Shown here piece by piece: positions 54,202 through 63,499 of a stretch of DNA of 64,000 nt. The notes under the pieces are model-generated. The model was not told the origin of the DNA. It did not search any database and saw only the letters and a list, made by a program, of their open reading frames with translations. Numbering within the stretch: the stretch's first letter is position 1; every line of letters starts with the position of its first letter. The translations under genes and the position numbers were made by a program. This DNA comes from Alphaproteobacteria bacterium 32-64-14 (GTDB taxonomy: Bacteria; Pseudomonadota; Alphaproteobacteria; Caulobacterales; Hyphomonadaceae). Where the stretch lies: NCBI GenBank assembly GCA_002280725.1, contig NCEM01000011.1:1-64000 (forward strand). Reading direction: 5' to 3'.

Positions 54202-54972
54202 ATGGGAACGGTTGGCGAGTTTACACTGCCAGAACTGCGCAGAAGCGCGGCGCTCGTCTTCGAGATCGCGGCCTTCTCCGCTCTCGGCGCTTCGCTTGCC
54301 TGGCTGATGTGGTCAGTCGTCGAGCCGGTCGGTCCTGTATCGACAACCGGCGCTGCTCTGCCCGCGACCGCTGCGCTCGAGAAACTTGAAGCGCGTCTTG
54401 CGCAACTGCCGCAGATATCGATGGGCGGCGGCACGGGCGTCGCGCCCGCACAGATCGCCAGCGACTTTGTTCTGCACGCGACTCGCGCTGGCGTGGATGG
54501 CGGCGGCGCGGCGATCCTCTCAGTCAACGGCGCTCCGCACGCATCCTTTTCGGTAGGCGATGAAGTTGCAACCGGGGCTCGCCTCGTCCTCGTGGCCGCC
54601 GACCATGTGGAGATCGACGCCGGAGGCCAGCGTCTTCGTGTCGAATTCTCGGGGGGTGCACGTGCCCCTATCGTGTCCCCCTCAGGCCCCTCGCCTACTG
54701 CCACGCAGCTGTTGAACTCGGCGCCACTGCAGCCCATCACCCGCCCCGGAGGCCGCACCGCTGTGGCCGTGACCGCGAATGCCGACCTTGCCCGGCTTGG
54801 CGCCCCAGGCCTCCAGCCCGGCGATATCATCCTCAAGATCGATGGCGTCGATGTCTCCGCCGCCAATTTTGCCAACTACGCCACCCAGCTGCAATCGGGC
54901 CGCTCGTTCGACGTCGTTTTCGAACGCAACGGCCAGACCAGCACCACTCGCATCGGGAAGCCCGTACAGTGA
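54202..54972 (+). CDS. gspC: Type II secretion protein GspC
   Basis: A 256-residue inner-membrane T2SS protein. An N-terminal cytoplasmic stretch precedes a membrane helix (ALVFEIAAFSALGASLAWLM). A homology region follows (ILSVNGAPHASFSVGDEVAT), and a C-terminal PDZ domain is seen at GAPGLQPGDIILKIDGVDVS. GspC links the inner-membrane platform to the secretin. It overlaps gspD by ATGA-type coupling (GTGA) and heads the operon. Confidence 0.9.
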   Translation: MGTVGEFTLPELRRSAALVFEIAAFSALGASLAWLMWSVVEPVGPVSTTGAALPATAALEKLEARLAQLPQISMGGGTGVAPAQIASDFVLHATRAGVDGGGAAILSVNGAPHASFSVGDEVATGARLVLVAADHVEIDAGGQRLRVEFSGGARAPIVSPSGPSPTATQLLNSAPLQPITRPGGRTAVAVTANADLARLGAPGLQPGDIILKIDGVDVSAANFANYATQLQSGRSFDVVFERNGQTSTTRIGKPVQ

Positions 54973-56975
54973 TCCTTTCCCGCACAATCGCCGCCTGCCT
55001 TGCCCTCGGTGCAGCGTCGTTGACTCCCGTAAACGCCTTCGCGCAGGACAGCGTGCAGTCCATCAACGTTCAGAGCGCCGATATCCGCGCGTTCATCCAG
55101 GACGTGGCGCGGGCTACCGGCCGGACGTTCATTATCGATCCGCGCGTCCAGGGCACGGTGACAATCGCTGGCGGCGATCCGATGCCGGACGAGCAGATGC
55201 TGGATGTGTTCTTCACGACGTTGCGTGCGCACGGCTATGTCGCCGTTCCCACCAGCGCCGGCGCCTGGCGCATTATACCCGACGAGGAAGCGGCGCAGCA
55301 GCCTTCCGGCTCCGGCGACGAACGGTTCGTCACGCAGGTCATCCGCCTCAAAACCAAGAGCGCAGGTTCGCTCGTCGGCATCATCCAGCCCCTGCTCGGC
55401 AAGGGCGGCAAGGTCAACGCGACGCAGAGCAGCAACACGCTGGTCATTACCGACTTCGCGGACAACGTCCGCCGCCTGACCTCGCTGGTTAGCGAACTCG
55501 ATCGCGACACGGACAGGATCGAGGTGCTGACCCTGCAGAACTCGCGCGCCTCTGTTCTCGCGACCGCGCTGCGCGACATCGTCGGCACGGGTGGCGAGGG
55601 CGACAAGAGTTTCGCCGCCGCAAGCTTCACGGCGGTTGACGCTTCTAACTCCCTCGTCATGCGCGGACCGGCGGAAACCGTCGCACGCCTCAAAGAGGTG
55701 GCTATGCTGCTTGATGAGCAGGCAAGGCCCAATGGCGACACACGTGTGATCTTCCTTCAGCACGCGGACGCCGGAAAGATCGTCGAGCTTCTTCAAACTA
55801 TCGTCGACCAGCCTATCGCGCGCAGCCAGACGCAACCCGGCGCCGAACCCGCCCCGCCCGCTGCGGCGGGCCAGCCCGGGGCGATCCAGCGCGCAATGAT
55901 TGCGCGTTTCGAAGGGGCCAACGCGATCGTGGTGCGCGCGGACGCCACCGTGCAGCAGGAAATTGACTCCATCGTCCGCCAGCTTGATCGCCGCGACCAG
56001 CAGGTTCTGGTGCAGGCAATCGTTGTGGAGATCGGCGAAGGCGCGGCCAACAATCTGGGCGTCCAGCTTCTCATCGGCGGCGATGGCAAGAGTGATGTTC
56101 CGTTCTTCGCCACCAACTATTCCAACGCCTCGCCCAGCCTGCTCACGCTTGGCGCCGCGCTGTCGGTCGGCGGGCTGCCGGATGAATCGGGCCTGAAGGA
56201 CGACATCCAGGCCGCCGCAGCGCAATCGCTATTGAGCGCGACTGGTGGAATCGGTGGTTTTGCATCGGATCTGGGTGGGGACGGCCTGTTTGGATTGATC
56301 GTGAACGCGATCAAGCGCGATGGCGGGTCCAACCTGCTGTCGACGCCGTCTATCCTGACGTTGAACAATCGCGAGGCCGAGTTCCTCGTTGGCCAGAACG
56401 TTCCGATCTCGACCGGCGAGGTGCTCAGCTCGAACAACAACAATCCCTTCCGCACCATCGCGCGGCAGGACGTCGGCATCAAGTTGAAGGTGCGGCCGCA
56501 GATCAACGCGGATGGCGCCATCACGCTGTTCCTGCGCCAGGAAGTCTCGAGCATCGATCCCTTCAGCTCCGTTGCCGGTGAGCTGGTCTTCAACAAGCGT
56601 GAGATCGAGACCTCGGTGCTGGTCGACAATGGCGAGACCGTCGTACTTGGCGGCTTGCTCGATGTCAGCGAACGCACCACGGTCGACAAAGTCCCATTCC
56701 TGGGCGACCTCTGGGTTGTCGGCGGGCTCTTCACGTCCACGTCGGTCGAGCAGACCAAGACGAATTTGATGGTGTTCATCCGCCCGATCATCGTCGGCGA
56801 TCCTGCCGCCGCGCGCTCGATCACGAAGCCCGAACTCGACCGGATGCTGGCGGCGCAACGCGCAGCGAACAACGGCCTGCCGGGCACGCTGGAGGGCGTC
56901 GTCAACACGATGCCCCCTGCACCGGCTGTTCCGCCCGCGCCTGTATCCACGCCACTGTTGCCGGTTCCGCAATGA
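54969..56975 (+). CDS. gspD: Type II secretion secretin GspD
   Basis: A 668-residue outer-membrane secretin. A signal peptide ends AFAQ. N domains begin with INVQSADIRAFIQDVARATG, followed by IIDPRVQGTVTI. Further N-repeat blocks include VIRLKTKSAGSLVGIIQPLL and VIFLQHADAGKIVELLQTIV, and the secretin core has LLSTPSILTLNNREAEFLVG, then QNVPISTGE, and VPFLGDLWVVGGLF. It ends in a Pro-rich tail. It forms the outer channel and is translated with gspE, which overlaps its stop. Confidence 0.95.
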   Translation: MILSRTIAACLALGAASLTPVNAFAQDSVQSINVQSADIRAFIQDVARATGRTFIIDPRVQGTVTIAGGDPMPDEQMLDVFFTTLRAHGYVAVPTSAGAWRIIPDEEAAQQPSGSGDERFVTQVIRLKTKSAGSLVGIIQPLLGKGGKVNATQSSNTLVITDFADNVRRLTSLVSELDRDTDRIEVLTLQNSRASVLATALRDIVGTGGEGDKSFAAASFTAVDASNSLVMRGPAETVARLKEVAMLLDEQARPNGDTRVIFLQHADAGKIVELLQTIVDQPIARSQTQPGAEPAPPAAAGQPGAIQRAMIARFEGANAIVVRADATVQQEIDSIVRQLDRRDQQVLVQAIVVEIGEGAANNLGVQLLIGGDGKSDVPFFATNYSNASPSLLTLGAALSVGGLPDESGLKDDIQAAAAQSLLSATGGIGGFASDLGGDGLFGLIVNAIKRDGGSNLLSTPSILTLNNREAEFLVGQNVPISTGEVLSSNNNNPFRTIARQDVGIKLKVRPQINADGAITLFLRQEVSSIDPFSSVAGELVFNKREIETSVLVDNGETVVLGGLLDVSERTTVDKVPFLGDLWVVGGLFTSTSVEQTKTNLMVFIRPIIVGDPAAARSITKPELDRMLAAQRAANNGLPGTLEGVVNTMPPAPAVPPAPVSTPLLPVPQ

Positions 56976-58456
56976 CGGTCGCGCGCGGACGCCTCCCCTA
57001 TGCGTTCGCGCGGCGCGCCGGCATCATCGATGCCGGCGGCGAAACGACCGCGCGTGTCCTGCTCCGGGATGGCGCCGATCCGGCCGGTCTGCTCGAAGCT
57101 CGGCGCGCGCTTGGGCTGCGCCTGCAGGTCGAGGTCGTGCCTGCGGGTGAGTTCGAGAAGCAACTGTCTGACATCTATTCGTCCGCCGGCATCGCGCTCG
57201 ACTCTGCCGACGAAATAGAACGCTCCGACATAGCTGGCGATATCACAGGCATACCTCCCATGGAAGACCTGCTGGAAGCCAAGGACGACGCTCCGGTTAT
57301 CAAGCTGATCAACGGCGTCATCGCCGAAGCGGCGCGGCTCGGCGCGTCTGACGTCCACATGGAGCCATATGATGCGTATCTGGTCATTCGCATGCGCGTC
57401 GATGGCGTGATGTCGGAGGCCGCGCGCCTGCCCGCCCGCCTTGGACCGGTGCTGGTCTCCCGCGTTAAGGTCATGGCGCGGCTGGACATCGCCGAACGGC
57501 GCCTACCGCAAGACGGCCGCATCTCGCTCTCCATCGGCAACCGCTCGCTTGATGTGCGCGTCTCGACCCTGCCCGCGAAGGCGGGCGAACGCGTCGTGCT
57601 GCGCTTGCTGGACCGGGACCGGGCCGGGCTTCAACTCGACGATCTCGGTATGCCGCCCGCCGCGGCTGCCGCTTTCCGCGCGTCCCTGGGCGAACCGAAT
57701 GGGATTGTTCTGGTGACCGGCCCTACGGGCTCCGGCAAGACCACCACGCTTTACGCTGGCCTGCGCCTCCTCAACGATCGCAGCCGGAATATCCTCACCA
57801 TCGAGGACCCCATCGAATACGCCGTTGAAGGTGTCGGCCAGACGCAGGTCAACACCAAGGTGGGAATGACATTTGCCGCCGGTTTGCGCGCTATCCTGCG
57901 GCAGGATCCGGACATCGTCATGGTCGGCGAGGTGCGCGATGCGGAGACTGCGCAGATCGCCGTGCAAGCCAGCCTCACCGGCCACCTTGTCCTGTCGACT
58001 GTCCACACCAATGACGCCATTGGCGCTGTAACGCGGCTGCGCGACATGGGGATCGAGCCGTTCCTGCTGGCCTCCACGCTGCGCGTGGTCATTGCGCAGC
58101 GTCTCGTGCGCCAACTGTGCCCCGCTTGCAGGCGCGCGGACATTGCGGATGCATCCGTCGCATCGCTCATTGGCGTCGCGGCGGGAGCAACGATTTACCG
58201 GGCGACAGCTTGTCCTGCCTGCGCAGGGACAGGATATTCCGGGCGCGCCGGCCTGTTCGAGGTGGTGCGCATCGACGACGCGCTGCGCCGCCTCATCTCC
58301 GCGAACGCGACCGAGGACGAACTTTCCGCGCACGCCTTTGCGGACACGGTCAGCCTGGCCCAATCCGCGCGTGCGGCTGTGACCGCGGGCGTCACCACCA
58401 TCGAAGAAGCGGTGCGCGTCATCCGCAAGGACGGGGGGCAGCATGCCCACGTTTGA
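56972..58456 (+). CDS. gspE: Type II secretion ATPase GspE
   Basis: A 494-residue secretion ATPase. Walker A is GPTGSGKTTTLYAGL, the Asp box includes ILTIEDPIEYAVEGVGQTQV, Walker B is LRQDPDIVMVGEVRDAETAQ, and the His box is LVLSTVHTNDAIGAVTRLRD. The four-Cys zinc motif CPAC..CPAC is intact near the C-terminus. It powers pseudopilus assembly. The start overlaps gspD by 4 bp and the stop overlaps gspF by 14 bp. Confidence 0.95.
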   Translation: MTVARGRLPYAFARRAGIIDAGGETTARVLLRDGADPAGLLEARRALGLRLQVEVVPAGEFEKQLSDIYSSAGIALDSADEIERSDIAGDITGIPPMEDLLEAKDDAPVIKLINGVIAEAARLGASDVHMEPYDAYLVIRMRVDGVMSEAARLPARLGPVLVSRVKVMARLDIAERRLPQDGRISLSIGNRSLDVRVSTLPAKAGERVVLRLLDRDRAGLQLDDLGMPPAAAAAFRASLGEPNGIVLVTGPTGSGKTTTLYAGLRLLNDRSRNILTIEDPIEYAVEGVGQTQVNTKVGMTFAAGLRAILRQDPDIVMVGEVRDAETAQIAVQASLTGHLVLSTVHTNDAIGAVTRLRDMGIEPFLLASTLRVVIAQRLVRQLCPACRRADIADASVASLIGVAAGATIYRATACPACAGTGYSGRAGLFEVVRIDDALRRLISANATEDELSAHAFADTVSLAQSARAAVTAGVTTIEEAVRVIRKDGGQHAHV

Positions 58457-59639
58457 ATTCACCGCCATCGACCGCAACGGTGAGACGCGCTCAGGAACGT
58501 TGGCGAGCCGCGATAGCGAGGCGGCGCGACGCTCGCTAACAGGCCGTGGTCTCGTCGCGACCCGCATTTCAGCCACTGCCGGTACGCGCAGTTCCGGACG
58601 CCCCATCAAGATGAGCGACACGGCGCTGGCCTTGATCACGCGCCAGCTCGCCACCCTTGTCACTGTCGCGCCGATCGAAGAAGCGCTGCGCACGCTGACC
58701 GAACAGTCAGAGAGCAAGAAGCAACGGGAAGTGCTGAGCCGTGTCCACACGGGCGTCGTGGAGGGCCTTCGTCTGTCCGAGGCCATGGCGCGCCTGGGAC
58801 CTGCGTTTCCGTCCACTTACCGCGCCATGGTCGCGGCCGGTGAATCTTCAGGATCCCTGCCCCAGATTCTCGAACGTCTGGCTGACCTGCTCGAGAAGCA
58901 GCAGGAAATGCGCTCCAAGATCACGTCTGCGCTGATTTATCCCATCGTGCTGGCGGTTGTGGCGCTCTGCGTGATCGTGGCCCTGATGACGTTCGTCGTG
59001 CCCAAGGTGGTTGAGCAGTTTGACACCTCGGGCCAGCAGCTGCCTTGGCTCACCAATGCGATGATTGCGATCTCGCATGTGATGCTTGACTGGGGCTGGG
59101 CGATCGCGCTGTGGATTGCGGGTGCCCTCGCGCTTTCGGCATGGCTGCTCTCGCAGACCGGCCCGCGGCTTGCCTTCGATGGCGCCCTTCTGCGGCTGCC
59201 CATCGCCGGCCGCCTGCTGCGCAATGTGGAAGCGGCCGGCCTCGCGCGCTCCCTCGCCACGATGATCGCCAGTGGTCTGCCTATTCCGGATGCACTGAAA
59301 CTGGCGGCCCAGACAACCAGCAACACAGTCGTCCGCGCCGCGGTGTGCGACATGACCGTGGCGGTGCACGAAGGCTCGGGCCTCTCCTCTGCCATGCGGC
59401 GCGCGCGCGTCTTCCCGCCTCTTTTGGTCAACCTGGCGGCCAGCGGGGAAAGCGGTGGCAAGCTCGAGCCGATGCTCGATCGCGCCGCCGATTATCTCGA
59501 ACGTGATTTCCGGACCGCTACCTCCATCGCGCTCAGCCTTCTCGAACCTGCAATCATTGTCATCATGGGAGGCATCGTATGCCTTGTGATCCTGTCCATC
59601 CTTCTGCCGATCCTTCAGATCAACACGCTGTCGTTCTGA
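58443..59639 (+). CDS. gspF: Type II secretion inner-membrane protein GspF
   Basis: A 398-residue polytopic platform protein with the duplicated GspF cytoplasmic domain: SDTALALITRQLATLVTVAP, IEEALRTL and ARSLATMIASGLPIPDALKL. Three membrane segments are seen, near YPIVLAVVALCVIVALMTFV, WAIALWIAGALALSAWLL and the end IIVIMGGIVCLVILSILLPI. It binds GspE and GspL. Confidence 0.94.
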   Translation: MPTFEFTAIDRNGETRSGTLASRDSEAARRSLTGRGLVATRISATAGTRSSGRPIKMSDTALALITRQLATLVTVAPIEEALRTLTEQSESKKQREVLSRVHTGVVEGLRLSEAMARLGPAFPSTYRAMVAAGESSGSLPQILERLADLLEKQQEMRSKITSALIYPIVLAVVALCVIVALMTFVVPKVVEQFDTSGQQLPWLTNAMIAISHVMLDWGWAIALWIAGALALSAWLLSQTGPRLAFDGALLRLPIAGRLLRNVEAAGLARSLATMIASGLPIPDALKLAAQTTSNTVVRAAVCDMTVAVHEGSGLSSAMRRARVFPPLLVNLAASGESGGKLEPMLDRAADYLERDFRTATSIALSLLEPAIIVIMGGIVCLVILSILLPILQINTLSF

Positions 59640-60070
59640 ACGACGCCCAGCGCTCGGGCCAGGCCGGCTTCAGCCTGATCGAGGTGATGGTGACGATCGT
59701 CATCATCGGCCTGCTGTCGACGGTGGTGCTGATCAACGTGCTGCCGAGCCGCGACAAGGCGATGGTCGAAAAAGCCAAGACGGATATCGCTGTGCTCGAG
59801 CAGGCGATCGACACTTACAAGCTGGAAACACTTGCCTATCCGCGAACCGAGGATGGTCTTGAGGCACTGGTCACGCCGCCGGCCTCGCTGACCAGCGCGC
59901 ATCGTTTCCGCGAAGGCGGCTACATCCGGCGCCTGCCGGAAGATCCCTGGGGCAATCCCTATCGCTACGCCTATCCTGGCCGCGCCGCCGCGTTCGACAT
60001 CTACTCGTTCGGCGCCGATGGCCAGCAGGGCGGCGAAGGTCTCGATGCTGACATCGGCAACTGGAACTAG
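59579..60070 (+). CDS. gspG: Major pseudopilin GspG
   Basis: A 163-residue major pseudopilin. The prepilin cleavage site is GQAG|FSLIEVMVTIVIIGLLS with the conserved Glu at +5. The C-terminal motif LPEDPWGNPYRYAYPG, and DIYSFGADGQQGGEG are diagnostic. The leader is about 30 residues, unusually long; the only in-frame start is the ATG at 59579, so the gene overlaps gspF by 61 bp. It polymerises into the pseudopilus that pushes substrate through GspD. Confidence 0.95.
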   Translation: MPCDPVHPSADPSDQHAVVLNDAQRSGQAGFSLIEVMVTIVIIGLLSTVVLINVLPSRDKAMVEKAKTDIAVLEQAIDTYKLETLAYPRTEDGLEALVTPPASLTSAHRFREGGYIRRLPEDPWGNPYRYAYPGRAAAFDIYSFGADGQQGGEGLDADIGNWN

Positions 60071-60078
60071 GAACGCCG

Positions 60079-60522
60079 ATGCGCGACCAGGCAGGTTTCT
60101 CATTGATCGAGATGCTGGTCGCGCTTGCCGTGATGGCGCTGGTGACGGGCCTTGTAATCATTACAGGATCTGTCTCCGGCTCATCTCTGGGCGCGGAGAC
60201 GGACCGCTTCATCAAGTCGCTGGCCAACGCGCGCGACCTTGCGCTGATCGAAAGCCGCACAGTTACGGTTGAGGTTTCCGACACTGGCTACATTACCAGG
60301 CTGCACGCACGCCTCACGGCCGCGGAGCCGACGGGACTGTCTGACAGCTGGAACACCGGCACTACGGTAGCGACCGCTGACGGGCGGCTGCCTGCCTTGC
60401 TCACCTTCGACCCCGTTGGCCTTACCGAGCCCGCGACCTTCACGCTCTATCGGGACGGAGCGACGGCGCGCATTGCAATCGATCCCTCTGGCCAGATCAC
60501 GAGGGCGTCGGGTGACAAATAG
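60079..60522 (+). CDS. gspH: Minor pseudopilin GspH
   Basis: A 147-residue minor pseudopilin with the type IV N-terminus MRDQAG|FSLIEMLVALAVMALV, followed by a beta-rich domain (ALIESRTVTVEVSDTGYITR). It is 8 bp after gspG and overlaps gspI by 11 bp. Confidence 0.9.
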   Translation: MRDQAGFSLIEMLVALAVMALVTGLVIITGSVSGSSLGAETDRFIKSLANARDLALIESRTVTVEVSDTGYITRLHARLTAAEPTGLSDSWNTGTTVATADGRLPALLTFDPVGLTEPATFTLYRDGATARIAIDPSGQITRASGDK

Positions 60523-60910
60523 CGCGCCCTCCAGAAAGCGACGCGCCACTCGGCGTGAAGACGGCTTCTCCTTGCTGGAAGTCGTCGTTGCAGTGGCCGT
60601 GTTCAGTCTCGGTGCGCTCGCTGTGATCAACGTTCTTGGGCAAGGCTCGCGCGAGACTGTCGCTGATGAGAGCCGCGCCGTGGCCGCGATCGTCGCGGAG
60701 AACCGGCTTGCAGAAGCTATGGCACAATCGCGGCCGCCCGCTTCCGGTCTAACGCGCGGCGCCGAGACTGCGCTTGCACGCACTTGGGACTGGGAAATGC
60801 GCGTTGCTCCTTCGCCGGACCCGCGCATCCTGCGCATCGATGTCGACGTGCGCGCTAACGGCGGAAAGCAGCTTCTCGCCTCGCTCTCGAGTTTCCGGGC
60901 GGCGCCATGA
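60512..60910 (+). CDS. gspI: Minor pseudopilin GspI
   Basis: A 132-residue minor pseudopilin. The leader is RRATRREDG|FSLLEVVVAVAVFSLGALA, and the body has AIVAENRLAEAMAQSR and TWDWEMRVAPSPDPRILRID, the GspI pattern. I choose the GTG at 60512, which overlaps gspH; codons upstream are the gspH reading frame shifted. Confidence 0.9.
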   Translation: MTNSAPSRKRRATRREDGFSLLEVVVAVAVFSLGALAVINVLGQGSRETVADESRAVAAIVAENRLAEAMAQSRPPASGLTRGAETALARTWDWEMRVAPSPDPRILRIDVDVRANGGKQLLASLSSFRAAP

Positions 60911-61491
60911 AGGGGTTCACACTCGTCGAGATGCTGGTTGCGATGGCTGCGCTCGCCGTGCTGGCCGCCGGCGGCTTCATGGTCGCTGGCGCATCATCGA
61001 CCTCGCAGGACGTGTTGCGGCAGGTTCAGGGTGAGACCCAGGCACTCTTGCGTATGCGCGCAGCGCTTCGCGCCGACATCACGCAGGCTGCGCCCCGCCG
61101 CCCACGCGACGTGAATGGAGACAAGCCGCAGGCCGCCTTGTCTGGCGCGCAGCGCGCGGATGGCGTGTTCCTGACGCTCGTCCGCCGGGGTTGGGACAAT
61201 CCGCTCGAACAGGGCCGCGCATCGCTCCAGTATGTCGAGTACCGCCTGAACGACGGGCGCATCGAGCGCCTGTGGCGCCGCCATGTCGATGGATCTCCGG
61301 TGCAGGCGCCGCAGCTGCTGCTGGAGGGCGTCGAGCGCGCGCAGCTTGAATTCTACGACTTCGATCAATGGACGGAGGGATGGACCGGCGCGCCCAACCG
61401 CCCCCTGCCACGCGCTATCCGCCTCACGCTGGCCCTCACAGGGCGCGGCGATCTTGCTCAGGTCTTCCTCCTGCCGGAGGCTGGCCGATGA
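60907..61491 (+). CDS. gspJ: Minor pseudopilin GspJ
   Basis: A 194-residue minor pseudopilin with MKG|FTLVEMLVAMAALAVLA, a large beta domain, and the GspJ-like blocks RAALRADITQAAPRRPRD, VEYRLNDGRIERLWRRHVDG and LLLEGVERAQLEFYD. It overlaps gspI and gspK by 4 bp each. Confidence 0.92.
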   Translation: MKGFTLVEMLVAMAALAVLAAGGFMVAGASSTSQDVLRQVQGETQALLRMRAALRADITQAAPRRPRDVNGDKPQAALSGAQRADGVFLTLVRRGWDNPLEQGRASLQYVEYRLNDGRIERLWRRHVDGSPVQAPQLLLEGVERAQLEFYDFDQWTEGWTGAPNRPLPRAIRLTLALTGRGDLAQVFLLPEAGR

Positions 61492-62453
61492 GAAGGAGCG
61501 ATGAGTCCGGCGCGGCTCTATTGACCACGCTGATGATCGTGGCGGCTCTCGCGGCGATTTCGGTCAGCGTGCTCGCCGACATGCGGCGCAGCAGCCGAAT
61601 CTCGGCCAACGCGAGCAGCATCTCGCAGGCACAATGGTACGCCATTGGCGCCGAGGCGTTTGCACAGGTCACCGCCGCCGATCTCCTGTCCGGCGACATG
61701 CCGCGCACGGCGCTTGCCGGCCCGCCGCGCACGGCTACCTTCCCGCTCGACGATGGCGTGATGCAGGTCTCCGTGCGCGATGGCTCGACATGCATCAATG
61801 TGAACAGCGTGGCCGCTGGCGCGGGCGACATCTATGAGCGTGATGAGACAGGCGCATCGCAGCTGCGCACGCTGATGGAGCTGCAAGGTATACCGGGGGG
61901 ACGGGCCGCCGAGTTGGTCGATGCGCTGGCTGCATGGATCGACACAACCGGCGGCTCTGTCGGGGCGGATGACGGGCCGTATGCACAGGTCGATCCACCC
62001 TACATGACAGGTCGCGAACCTCTGGCCGAAGTCAGCGAGCTTCGCGCCATTCGCGGTTTCACCCCGGAAGTGATGGCGCCCCTCCGCCCGTGGATATGCG
62101 CTCTGCCGCAACTGGGTCCCTCACGCATCAACATCAACGCGCTGACGCCGGAACAGGCACCACTCCTTGTAGCCGTCAGCGAAGGCAAGATCAGCGCTGA
62201 ACAGGCAAAAGACCTGATCCGCCGGCGGCCGCCGCTTGGATGGCAGAGCGTCGGCGAGATGTTCGCCGATCCACGCATGTCGGCGCTTGGTCTTTCGGAA
62301 GCAGTGATGGCGTCGTTTGTCCTCGAAACCCGCTTCCTGGCGATCGACGTGCTGGTGACGCATGGCGAGGCCGAGGTGGTGATGTCGGGACTCATGATTC
62401 GCGGCAATGCGGGCTTTGTCACCGCCGCGCGCCGCTGGTCGGAGGATACATGA
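61488..62453 (+). CDS. gspK: Minor pseudopilin GspK
   Basis: A 321-residue GspK. The N-terminus is RRSDESGAALLTTLMIVAAL, a prepilin-like segment without the Glu at +5, which is normal for GspK. Disulfide or metal-site features include CINVNSVAAGAGD and the helical alpha domain RINIMT-like (RININALTPEQAPLLVAVSE). It caps the pseudopilus with GspI and GspJ. The start ATG overlaps the gspJ stop. Confidence 0.92.
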   Translation: MRRSDESGAALLTTLMIVAALAAISVSVLADMRRSSRISANASSISQAQWYAIGAEAFAQVTAADLLSGDMPRTALAGPPRTATFPLDDGVMQVSVRDGSTCINVNSVAAGAGDIYERDETGASQLRTLMELQGIPGGRAAELVDALAAWIDTTGGSVGADDGPYAQVDPPYMTGREPLAEVSELRAIRGFTPEVMAPLRPWICALPQLGPSRININALTPEQAPLLVAVSEGKISAEQAKDLIRRRPPLGWQSVGEMFADPRMSALGLSEAVMASFVLETRFLAIDVLVTHGEAEVVMSGLMIRGNAGFVTAARRWSEDT

Positions 62454-63499
62454 AGCCGGTCCAGCTGGTGTTTGTGTCCGATGGCGAGGAAGCCTGGCGT
62501 ACTGTGCAAGTGGCAGACGCGCCTGCGCGCTCGCCGCGTTGCATCCTCGTGCTGCCCGGTGCCCACGTGCTCGCGCGCGTAATCGAGGTCGCTGGCGCAA
62601 CGCCGGCGCAGAGCCGCGCCGCCGCGCTGGCGACGCTAGCGCCCGAACTTGCTCAGCCAGCCACCCAGCTGATCTGCAGCCTTGCCACCGGCGGCGGGCG
62701 ACGGATCGCGCTGGTCGCCGCGCGCGCGCGCGTCGAGGCCTGGCAGCGCGTGGCAAGGGCGCGCGGCTTTGCGCCTGATGCTGCCCTTCCCGACTATCTG
62801 CTGTTGCCCGCGCCAGATCACGGACATGCCCATCTGGCGGCGCATGGCGAGGACATCATCGCGCGCACCGGCGCCAACGGCTTCACCTGCCAACGCGACC
62901 TCGCAACCCGGCTGGTGGGAAGCCTCACGCCCATCGAAATGACGCTTGAGCAGGCGGCAGCCGACGTCGTGCGTCGCGGCGCCATCGGCGATGCACAGAA
63001 CCTGCTGGCCGGGCTGCCTATCGCAGCCAGCAAGGCCGCCACACGTTCCCTCGTATGGCCAACTGCGGCCGTCGCCGCCGCGCTCGTCGCGGCCAGCCTT
63101 GCGCCGTGGGTTCTCGCCACGCGTATCAATGGCGCAACCGCCGAGCTGCGCACACAGGGCGATGACGTGGCCCGCAAAGCCCTGCCCGGCGCCAGCCGCA
63201 TCGTCGACGCGCAAGCCCAGCTGCGCGAAGCCGCCTTGCCACGCGAACGCACGGGACAGGCGTTGACTTACGCTGCCGGAATAATGGAAGGCCTCGCCCG
63301 CACGTCCGGCGTGCAGCTCGCCCGCCTTGAGTTCGGCGCGGATGGCCTCATGCACGCCAGCCTTTCCGCCGCCGACCTGTCCCAGCTTCAGCCGCTGCGC
63401 GACCACGTCGCGCAGCTTGGACTGCGCAGCACCGAAACGCCCGGCGTGAGTAGCGCCAACAATCTGTCGGTGGACTTTACCGTGAGCAACGCGCCATGA
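62450..63499 (+). CDS. gspL: Type II secretion protein GspL
   Basis: A 349-residue protein. The cytoplasmic actin-like part starts MKPVQLVFVSDGEEAWRTVQ; ALPDYLLLPAPD is the typical later block. A single membrane helix (AAVAAALVAASLAPWVLA) leads to a periplasmic ferredoxin-like domain. It holds GspE at the membrane. It overlaps gspK and gspM by 4 bp each. Confidence 0.9.
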   Translation: MKPVQLVFVSDGEEAWRTVQVADAPARSPRCILVLPGAHVLARVIEVAGATPAQSRAAALATLAPELAQPATQLICSLATGGGRRIALVAARARVEAWQRVARARGFAPDAALPDYLLLPAPDHGHAHLAAHGEDIIARTGANGFTCQRDLATRLVGSLTPIEMTLEQAAADVVRRGAIGDAQNLLAGLPIAASKAATRSLVWPTAAVAAALVAASLAPWVLATRINGATAELRTQGDDVARKALPGASRIVDAQAQLREAALPRERTGQALTYAAGIMEGLARTSGVQLARLEFGADGLMHASLSAADLSQLQPLRDHVAQLGLRSTETPGVSSANNLSVDFTVSNAP

